Of a DNA stretch of 5,174 nt, positions 1 to 5,174 are shown in pieces; the stretch's first letter is position 1; the number at the start of each line of letters is the position of its first letter. Origin of the DNA: an uncultured Porphyromonadaceae bacterium. Lineage in GTDB: Bacteria > Bacteroidota > Bacteroidia > Bacteroidales > Muribaculaceae. Below the pieces are notes generated by a model. That model did no database searches. It was not told the origin of the DNA and worked only from the letters and a program-made list of their open reading frames with translations. The stretch lies in contig CAMWIF010000212.1 of the NCBI GenBank assembly GCA_947174225.1, forward strand, positions 1 to 5,174, in the 5' to 3' direction. Both the position numbers and the translations under genes were made by a program.

Positions 1-2654
1 ATTTCGGGGTCAATCATCATTATTCTTAGTGTGTGGGTTGAGGTTGGGATTGCTATGGTGGAGGTCAGGCTCTCTTTTGAGGTGGATAGCGTGGAGGTGG
101 GGGAGAGTGAGGTGGTGGAGAGCGGGAGGGTGATGTCGAGCCAGCGCAGGTTGTCGAAGATTTCGTTGCGCATATGCTTGCCGGCACCGTTGAGTGCCAT
201 TTTACCGGGCGCGGGGAGGGGTTTCAGCTTCTTCGACCGCTTTAGATTTTCGGGGGTGTACTCTCCGAATGTGTCTACCAGTCCACGACGCGCATCCAAT
301 ATCTTAATCTCTCCGTTGTCAAGCTGAAGGGCAAGACGTAAACCACGGACAGGGTTGATGTCCTGCGTCGGGAGGATGCCGATTGCTATCTTTACGCTGT
401 CGTTAGCGGGTAGCTGTAAATCATATTCCAGAGCGGGACCGGGTTTGGCAAGTGAAGCGGATGGCGCAGTGACGTTGTTTATCCCCATACAGCCGGCACC
501 TCTTCCGAGATCGGGCAACAGTATCCATTCGGCTCCCTCGCCAGCTGTCTTCCTGTCATACTTTATCGCTGGTATAGAGTATTCGGTTATCGGCGTTGTA
601 GCCGAATTAGAGTATTCGGTTATCGCGTTTACAGCCGATGCAGAGTTCAGGTTTGCGTCGGCAGCAGGAGTCACTTCAGATGAAGCTACCGATGAATAAT
701 CATCGTTTACGTAAACCACTTCGGGCATAATGTTCTTTTCCGGCATTGACCACATTGTGTAGCCGATATGGTTGTCTTGCATCATACCTTTCCATTTGCC
801 GTTGGCTAAGGTATCGTTGTAATATGCGGTCAATTCAGCATCACGGGCAAACAGTTGCTTAACACGGTCAGCATATAGGTTGGCACGACTATCATTGCGC
901 TTGGCATAGTGACGGTTCTGTTCGGCTGCAAGATAAAGACGCGCTACTCCGGCAGAGGCTACTGTAGGGTAATATACAAGTTGGAAGTAAGCGTCTTGGG
1001 CTTCCGGGGCAATTTTATCCTTAATGCTCTCCGCCTTGTCAGCCAATTGCTGCCATAGAGAATCCAATCGGGCAGCCTCGTCGTAATTTTCCACACTGAA
1101 TAGCCCGGCAGTCTGTACCTCGGCTTTTCTCCACAGATTATATTTGGGATACTTTGCAAGGATGTCGGCTACATCGTCTGCCACCTCCTCACCGAAAGTG
1201 GAAGCTGACCATTCCCTTAGCCATTTTGCCTCATCACCGGGCTGTATGGCATCAGGATTCCAAGCATAGTCCATTATAAAGTCAATCGGGAGTTCTTTCG
1301 GTTTAAGATCGCCCACATTTATAATCCATATCCTGTCAATTCCCGACTGATAGGCGAGGTTGAGTTGTTCGCGGAGCTTAGGTAAGGGAGAGGTGTTGAC
1401 CCACCTATCGTTCCAAGGTCCGCCGTTCATATCTATATGGTAATACATTCCGAAGCCCCCTTTACGGTCACGATCTTCTGCCGGTGCAGTCCTTCTTATA
1501 TACCCCCAGTTATTGTCGCAGAAAAGGAGGGTGACATCATCCGGCACGGTAAATCCCGCGTCGTAATATCTCTGAACCTCGGTGAATATTGCCCAAAGCT
1601 GAGGCACAGAATCAGGCTTTCCGTAAATATCTGCTATTATGCGCCGCTGTGAGTTGATCACGTCTTTCAAGGTTGCCATATTATCCTCATCGTTACCTGT
1701 GCCCATAGCCACGTCACCATCGCCTCTCATTCCGATGGTAATGAGGTTGTCATAGTTCTTATTGCGCTCTATGCCATATCTGAAAAATTCGTCGAGTCGC
1801 TCCGGATTTTTAGAATAGTCCCAGAGTCCTATGGAATCGCGTCGGCGAGTGTATTCCTTATGGGCACGCATCATAGGCTCGTGGTGGCTTGTGCCCATCA
1901 CTATGCCATACTCGTCGGCAAGACGCGGACATTCCTCGTCGTCCTCATTGAAAGCGGTATCCCACATAGCGGGCCATAGATAGTTGGCTTTAAGGCGCAG
2001 GAGCAGTTCAAACATATGTGCGTAGGCTTTGGAGTTGATACCTCCGAAGCTGTTCACACACCAGCCTCCGAAAGAGGGCCACTCGTCGTTGATGAATATG
2101 CCGCGATACTTAACCTTGGGGGAGGGCTGCACCAGTCGACCTTCGGAATAGACCACCTTGTCTTTATGGGGAACGGGTACATCTGCCCAGTAATACCAAG
2201 GGGAGACGCCCATCAGACGGCTTAGTTCATAGATGCCATATATGGTGCCTCGTTTGTCACTTCCGGCTATCACAAGGTCATCGTCAATCACATCGATTAC
2301 GTAAGATTCCCATTGACCTTTCACAGAATCGACATTGAGTCTCCCCGTCTCAATCCAGCGGTCGATATGGGGACTTTTGCCGATTGTGCCCACAAGAATA
2401 CGTTTCCCTTTTATTCCTTTACGTTTGCCGGGGTCGAATATGAAGAGTTCAGAGGGGGTGCCTGTAACTTTGCCAATGTCGTCGGCAAGATCGCCGGCAG
2501 CTCTGATTACACCTTTCCAGTCGGTACGGTCTACGACCACCGGAATAGATTTGCCCCCTTCCGAGATGATATAATTTGATTTTGTCGGAGCTGCCGACAG
2601 AAAAACATTGGTAAAGAGAAGAATATATATTAAGATGAAGTATTTTAATTTCAT
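1..2654 (-). CDS. Glycoside hydrolase family 115 alpha-glucuronidase (3' end cut by window edge)
   Basis: Secreted enzyme predicted to hydrolyse alpha-1,2-linked (4-O-methyl-)D-glucuronic acid side chains from glucuronoxylan. GH115 enzymes also act on internal substitutions, unlike GH67. The frame is open from the ATG at 2654 to the window edge (884 complete codons, no stop), so only the C-terminus is missing; family members are about 800-1000 aa. Visible order: signal peptide (1 to about 22); N-terminal alpha/beta domain (about 25-165); catalytic barrel (about 180-460) with motifs YRGIFINDEW (D190), MGTSHHEPM (253-261), GMRGDGD (308-314), FTEVQRYYD (E359), DNNWGY (D380, N382) and MYYHIDMNGGP (H406); helical region to about 640; C-terminal beta-rich domain from about 695. 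From memory, D190, E359, N382 and H406 line up with D206, E375, N398 and H422 of Bacteroides ovatus BoAgu115A at a constant 16-residue offset, so the active site looks intact. Two repeat expansions (673-694 and 845-873) are unusual. No SusC/SusD or other xylanase gene is visible nearby. Family call is firm; the exact substrate is inferred. Confidence 0.94.
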   Translation of the reverse strand, partial: MKLKYFILIYILLFTNVFLSAAPTKSNYIISEGGKSIPVVVDRTDWKGVIRAAGDLADDIGKVTGTPSELFIFDPGKRKGIKGKRILVGTIGKSPHIDRWIETGRLNVDSVKGQWESYVIDVIDDDLVIAGSDKRGTIYGIYELSRLMGVSPWYYWADVPVPHKDKVVYSEGRLVQPSPKVKYRGIFINDEWPSFGGWCVNSFGGINSKAYAHMFELLLRLKANYLWPAMWDTAFNEDDEECPRLADEYGIVMGTSHHEPMMRAHKEYTRRRDSIGLWDYSKNPERLDEFFRYGIERNKNYDNLITIGMRGDGDVAMGTGNDEDNMATLKDVINSQRRIIADIYGKPDSVPQLWAIFTEVQRYYDAGFTVPDDVTLLFCDNNWGYIRRTAPAEDRDRKGGFGMYYHIDMNGGPWNDRWVNTSPLPKLREQLNLAYQSGIDRIWIINVGDLKPKELPIDFIMDYAWNPDAIQPGDEAKWLREWSASTFGEEVADDVADILAKYPKYNLWRKAEVQTAGLFSVENYDEAARLDSLWQQLADKAESIKDKIAPEAQDAYFQLVYYPTVASAGVARLYLAAEQNRHYAKRNDSRANLYADRVKQLFARDAELTAYYNDTLANGKWKGMMQDNHIGYTMWSMPEKNIMPEVVYVNDDYSSVASSEVTPAADANLNSASAVNAITEYSNSATTPITEYSIPAIKYDRKTAGEGAEWILLPDLGRGAGCMGINNVTAPSASLAKPGPALEYDLQLPANDSVKIAIGILPTQDINPVRGLRLALQLDNGEIKILDARRGLVDTFGEYTPENLKRSKKLKPLPAPGKMALNGAGKHMRNEIFDNLRWLDITLPLSTTSLSPTSTLSTSKESLTSTIAIPTSTHTLRIMMIDPE
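40..123 (-). repeat. Short in-frame repeats encoding a Ser/Thr-rich insert near the GH115 C-terminus
   Basis: On the plus strand GAGGTGG recurs at 79, 94 and 109, exactly 15 bp apart. The shorter GAGGT also occurs at 61 and 40, with spacings of 18 and 21 bp, all multiples of three. The encoded segment is about residues 845-873 and reads as imperfect pentapeptides LSTTS, LSPTS and TLSTS followed by further Thr-Ser pairs at 864-865 and 871-872. As I recall the family, the flanking strands (RWLDITLPL before, HTLRIMMIDPE after) are normally joined by only a few residues, so this looks like an expanded surface loop. The strand is strongly skewed: G-rich on plus, C-rich in the mRNA. Confidence 0.8.
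573..638 (-). repeat. 33-bp imperfect tandem duplication inside the GH115 gene
   Basis: Two adjacent 33-bp units, 606-638 and 573-605, share an 18-bp perfect core (TAGAGTATTCGGTTATCG on the plus strand, at 608-625 and 575-592) plus scattered matches elsewhere. In the protein they give two consecutive 11-residue units, SAVNAITEYSN (673-683) and SATTPITEYSI (684-694). The repeat is a multiple of three, so the frame is kept. It lies in the stretch joining the helical region to the C-terminal domain, where a length change should be tolerated. Confidence 0.88.
2589..2654 (-). other. Signal peptide of the GH115 protein
   Basis: The first 22 residues have the three parts of an export signal: a basic start (K2, K4), an uninterrupted hydrophobic core from about F6 to L19, and a small-residue end (S20-A21-A22-P23). 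There is no cysteine in a lipobox position, so a type I signal peptide and a soluble periplasmic or secreted product are more likely than a surface lipoprotein. The exact cleavage site is uncertain: L19 at -3 is not ideal for a cut after A21, and P23 at +1 disfavours a cut after A22. Confidence 0.8.
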
Positions 2655-2782
2655 AGGAGTAGATGTTGAGTCCTTAGCTTATGTTCTAAATGGTTTTACT
2701 TATGATTTTCAAATTGTATTATGGGCGTACAGAGTCTTAATTGCCTTGCTGGCTTACAGCGTGGGTAAAACTTAAAGAGAGG
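2655..2782 (-). promoter_or_regulatory. Presumed promoter and 5' leader region of the GH115 gene
   Basis: This AT-rich stretch lies between the T-tract of the upstream terminator and the GH115 ATG, so the promoter should be here if the terminator works. The best core candidate on the minus strand is TACAATTTG (2710-2718), which resembles the Bacteroides -7 element TAnnTTTG but has one extra base; no convincing TTTG -33 box sits at the right distance. No Shine-Dalgarno sequence precedes the ATG, which is common in Bacteroidota. The region is placed by position; the core boxes are not established. Confidence 0.35.
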
Positions 2783-2836
2783 AAAAAATAGGGGGTTGTC
2801 AAAAATATGGCGACGTTGCATAGTTTTGACAACCCC
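2783..2836 (-). terminator. Factor-independent terminator of the nfnA-nfnB operon
   Basis: A perfect 13-bp inverted repeat (2824-2836 and 2792-2804, GGGGTTGTCAAAA in the minus-strand direction) encloses a 19-nt loop. Within the loop 2806-2809 and 2819-2822 can add four more pairs after one mismatch. On the minus strand the stem is followed after three bases by a T-run (complement of the A-run at 2783-2788). It starts about 84 nt after the nfnB stop. The plus-strand side has no T-tract, so it should act only on leftward transcription. Confidence 0.85.
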
Positions 2837-2920
2837 TCAGATGAATTATTTGGATTTGCTGCAAGGCTTACCTCTCGTAAGAAGAGGGTAGCGTAGAAGA
2901 AGTTTGCAGGGAGCAGAGGA

Positions 2921-4306
2921 TCACTCGGAGAGGTATTCTTGGATGGCTTTGGCGGCTTTGCGTCCGGCTCCCATCGCGAGGATCACGGTGGCTGCGCCTG
3001 TCACGGCGTCACCTCCGGCGAATACTCCCTTGCGGGTGGTGCGTCCCTCTTCGTCGGCTACGATACAGCCTCGGCGGGTGGTGTCGAGTCCTTTGGTGGT
3101 TGACTTGATGAGTGGGTTGGGGCTGGTGCCGAGTGCCATAATCACCACGTCACAGTCAATTGTGAAGTTGCTTCCCTCTTTGACGATGGGTGAGCGACGA
3201 CCGCTTTCGTCCGGTTCCCCTAACTCCATCTCTACACACTCTATACCTTTCACCCAACCCTTATCGTCGGAAAGAATCTTGACGGGATTGGTGAGCATCT
3301 TAAACTCGATGCCCTCCTGCTTTGCGTGGTGAACTTCCTCCACACGGGCAGGAAGCTCGGCTTCACTGCGGCGATAGACAATGACAGATTCTGCACCGAG
3401 ACGACGCGCAGTGCGCACGGCATCCATAGCCACGTTGCCGCCACCTACCACTACCGCCTTATGACCGGTATATATAGGAGTGTCGTAGTGAGAGTCGTAG
3501 GCGTGCATAAGATTGGCACGTGTCAGGAACTCGTTGGCAGAGAATACACCGTTGAGGTTTTCTCCCTCTATGCCCATAAAACGGGGCAAACCGGCACCTG
3601 AGCCTACGAACACCGCGTCGAAACCCTCTTTGTCAAGAAGATCGTCCACGGTCATAGTGCGTCCGATAATGACATCGGTCTCAACCTTCACTCCTAAGCG
3701 TTTTACAGCCTCTACCTCCTTTGCCACGATTCTCTCTTTCGGAAGACGGAATTCAGGTATACCATAGACAAGCACTCCTCCGACAGCGTGAAGAGCCTCG
3801 AAGATGGTGACATCATAACCGGCACGGGCGAGGTCGGAGGCACACGCGAGACCTGCGGGACCGGAGCCGACAATGGCGACACGTTTGCCGTTGCGTTTGA
3901 TTTCGGGGCGAGGAAGCTCGTCGGCGTGTTCTATTGCCCAATCACCGACGAAACGTTCAAGTTTACCGATAGCAACCGGTTCACCTTTAATACCTAATAC
4001 GCAGGAGCCTTCGCACTGGGTCTCCTGCGGGCAGACCCTGCCGCACACGCTCGGAAGTGAGCTGTCGGCTGAAATAATGGTGGAGGCTTCGGCATAGTTG
4101 CCATCCACCACTTGGCATATGAATCCCGGGATGTCGATATGCACCGGGCAACTGCCTACACAACGTGGATTCCGGCAGTTGAGACAACGTGAGGCTTCAA
4201 GTTGTGCCTCTTCTGAATTATAGCCGTAGCACACCTCCTCAAAGTTGGTGGCTCTTACGGCAGGGTCTTGTTCTCTTACAGGTACACGTGGGATTCTATT
4301 AGCCAT
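2921..4306 (-). CDS. nfnB: NADP(H)-binding large subunit of NfnAB-type ferredoxin:NADP+ oxidoreductase (GltA/GltD-like)
   Basis: Cytoplasmic iron-sulfur flavoprotein of 461 aa, the usual size for the homotetrameric GltA / NfnB / sulfide dehydrogenase alpha family. It pairs with NfnA in the next gene upstream to couple NADPH, NADH and ferredoxin redox chemistry, in characterised members by flavin-based electron bifurcation. The N-terminal ferredoxin-like domain has two cysteine sets, C41-x2-C44-x4-C49-x3-C53 and C88-x3-C92-x5-C98-x3-C102, fitting two [4Fe-4S] clusters. Next come an FAD-binding Rossmann motif GSGPAG (147-152), a pyridine-nucleotide motif VGGGNVAMDAVRTARR (287-302) with YRRSEAELPAR (311-321), and the terminal FAD motif GVFAGGDAVTGAATV (427-441). 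The start at 4306 (MANRIPRVP) is chosen because it matches family N-termini. The frame stays open to an ATG at 4381, but those 25 extra codons lie wholly within nfnA. Often annotated 'NADPH-dependent glutamate synthase'; no GOGAT large subunit is visible here, so I prefer the Nfn assignment. Confidence 0.9.
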   Translation of the reverse strand: MANRIPRVPVREQDPAVRATNFEEVCYGYNSEEAQLEASRCLNCRNPRCVGSCPVHIDIPGFICQVVDGNYAEASTIISADSSLPSVCGRVCPQETQCEGSCVLGIKGEPVAIGKLERFVGDWAIEHADELPRPEIKRNGKRVAIVGSGPAGLACASDLARAGYDVTIFEALHAVGGVLVYGIPEFRLPKERIVAKEVEAVKRLGVKVETDVIIGRTMTVDDLLDKEGFDAVFVGSGAGLPRFMGIEGENLNGVFSANEFLTRANLMHAYDSHYDTPIYTGHKAVVVGGGNVAMDAVRTARRLGAESVIVYRRSEAELPARVEEVHHAKQEGIEFKMLTNPVKILSDDKGWVKGIECVEMELGEPDESGRRSPIVKEGSNFTIDCDVVIMALGTSPNPLIKSTTKGLDTTRRGCIVADEEGRTTRKGVFAGGDAVTGAATVILAMGAGRKAAKAIQEYLSE

Positions 4307-5153
4307 TGCATTTACAGTTATCGGTTTCGGGTTTAATTTTAGGATTGTTGCGATACATATTCTGGCGACGCATAGCCTCATCGAAGTCTACCTTGTGGCC
4401 GTCAAATTCGGGCCCCTCCACACATGTGAATCGGGTCTGTCCGTCTACTGTGACACGGCAAGCTCCGCACATTCCGGTGCCGTCTACCATAAGGGCGTTG
4501 AGTGATACCATCGTAGGAATACCATATTCCTTGGTGGTAAGAGAGGCGAATTTCATCATAATCATAGGACCGATTATCACGCAGTGGTCGTAGGTCTTGC
4601 CCTGATTATCGATGAGGTCTTTTATAAGAGCCGGCACCATACCGTGGAAGCCCTCGGAGCCGTCGTCGGTGCATAGATACACATTTGCCACGTTCCTCAT
4701 CTCATTGACATAGGTGAAAATGTCCTTTGTCTTGGCTCCGATTATCACATCGGCGGTCACACCGTGTTCTTTGAGCCATTTCGCTTGGGGATAGACGGGG
4801 GCTGTACCCACGCCACCTGCCACAAAAAGTATCTTCTTCTTTTTTAGTTCCTCTTCGGGTAGGTCGAGGAGATCTGACGGGCGACCGAGAGGACCTGCCA
4901 CGTCGTCAAACTTGTCGCCTACCTGGAGGTCGTTGATTTTATGTGACGAATGTCCGACGGTCTGAGTAACGATTGTCACTGTGCCGTTCTTCGGGTCGTA
5001 ATCACAAATTGTCAGGGGTATACGCTCACCGAATGGGTCGGTGCGTACAATCAGAAATTGTCCGGGGAGAGCCGAGGAGGCAATTCTTGGGGCGTTTACC
5101 TTCATCTCAACGATATTGGGAGCGAGTTCACGCCTGCTAACGATTTCAAACAT
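4299..5153 (-). CDS. nfnA: FAD/[2Fe-2S] small subunit of NfnAB-type oxidoreductase (PyrK-like, sulfide/dihydroorotate dehydrogenase-like)
   Basis: A 284-aa cytoplasmic protein of the ferredoxin-NADP reductase fold, close to PyrK and the sulfide dehydrogenase beta subunit. Predicted to bind FAD and NAD(H) and to pass electrons to NfnB. An N-terminal beta-barrel (about 1-100) carries the flavin motif RIPLTI (44-49). The nucleotide-binding domain begins with LFVAGGVGTAPVYP (109-122) and includes CTDDGSEG (161-168). Near the C-terminus, D224-GTGM-C229-GA-C232 with C244 gives one Asp and three Cys, the ligand set known for the [2Fe-2S] cluster of NfnA proteins. Length is typical of the family. The ATG at 5153 opens directly on the conserved MFEIVSRREL start; no Shine-Dalgarno sequence is visible in the 21 bases upstream. 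The last three codons overlap the nfnB start, indicating one transcript and probably coupled translation. A dihydroorotate dehydrogenase electron-transfer role (PyrK) is less likely because the neighbour is NfnB rather than pyrD. Confidence 0.9.
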   Translation of the reverse strand: MFEIVSRRELAPNIVEMKVNAPRIASSALPGQFLIVRTDPFGERIPLTICDYDPKNGTVTIVTQTVGHSSHKINDLQVGDKFDDVAGPLGRPSDLLDLPEEELKKKKILFVAGGVGTAPVYPQAKWLKEHGVTADVIIGAKTKDIFTYVNEMRNVANVYLCTDDGSEGFHGMVPALIKDLIDNQGKTYDHCVIIGPMIMMKFASLTTKEYGIPTMVSLNALMVDGTGMCGACRVTVDGQTRFTCVEGPEFDGHKVDFDEAMRRQNMYRNNPKIKPETDNCKCNG

Positions 5154-5174
5154 ATGGTTAAGTTAGTTTAAATT

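Noticed and set aside
79..130. Possible G-quadruplex in the G-rich plus strand.
   Set aside because: Most runs are only GG and the skew follows from encoding Ser/Thr with TCC/ACC codons on the minus strand; nothing else suggests a structural role.
31..699. Plus-strand open frames of 98 and 114 codons at the left end, and others at 1437-1652, 2016-2225 and 2313-2579.
   Set aside because: All are antisense to the continuous GH115 frame, which carries clear catalytic motifs and runs uninterrupted from 2654 to the window edge.
2710..2718. TACAATTTG as the GH115 promoter -7 element.
   Set aside because: It has one base too many for TAnnTTTG and no TTTG-like -33 box at the expected distance, so it is mentioned only as the best candidate in the leader region.
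2868..2891. Small inverted repeat (ACCTCT...AGAGGGT) just after nfnB.
   Set aside because: The stem is only about five to six pairs with a bulge and has no following T-run; the 13-bp hairpin at 2792-2836 is the credible terminator.
2904..3332. Plus-strand open frame of 142 codons, and other plus-strand frames over 3326-3997 and 4245-4593.
   Set aside because: They lie antisense to the conserved nfnB and nfnA coding sequence, have no recognisable motifs, and are explained as complement shadows of real genes.
4307..4381. N-terminal extension of NfnB to the upstream ATG at 4381.
   Set aside because: The 25 codons are entirely inside nfnA in another frame, and family N-termini begin at MANRIPRVP.
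1..5174. A novel defence, mobile or RNA-based system; tRNA, rRNA, CRISPR array or insertion sequence.
   Set aside because: About 95% of the window is explained by three recognisable genes and the remaining intergenic DNA holds only a terminator and a presumed promoter; no signature of these elements was seen.

Overview
Every gene in this window lies on the minus strand, and the content is conventional. Two co-transcribed genes at the right encode the subunits of an NfnAB-type ferredoxin:NADP+ oxidoreductase. The left half is one large gene for a family GH115 alpha-glucuronidase that runs off the left edge. I did not find an undescribed multi-gene system. The oddities are local: two small in-frame repeat expansions inside the GH115 protein and a start-site issue in the large Nfn subunit.

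Organism: the protein content suggests a gut-type member of Bacteroidota, probably order Bacteroidales. The reasons are a secreted GH115 xylan-debranching enzyme resembling those of gut Bacteroides, an NfnA/NfnB pair of the kind anaerobes carry, starts without an obvious Shine-Dalgarno sequence, and intermediate G+C with AT-rich intergenic DNA. Genus cannot be assigned from this stretch.

Layout, following transcription from right to left: 5174-5154 is a short AT-rich leader, with stops in all three minus-strand frames. 5153-4299 is nfnA (FAD and [2Fe-2S] subunit). 4306-2921 is nfnB (FAD and two [4Fe-4S] subunit), which starts inside the last codons of nfnA through an 8-nt overlap. 2920-2655 is a 266-bp intergenic region. 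It holds a strong factor-independent terminator for the nfn operon, then an AT-rich stretch that presumably carries the GH115 promoter. 2654-1 is the GH115 gene, open for 884 codons and missing only its 3' end.

The two units appear independent. The nfn pair exchanges electrons among NADH, NADP(H) and ferredoxin in the cytoplasm. The GH115 enzyme carries a signal peptide and should act outside the cytoplasm, removing (4-O-methyl-)glucuronic acid side chains from xylan. The terminator between them argues that they are separate transcription units and that their adjacency is not functional.
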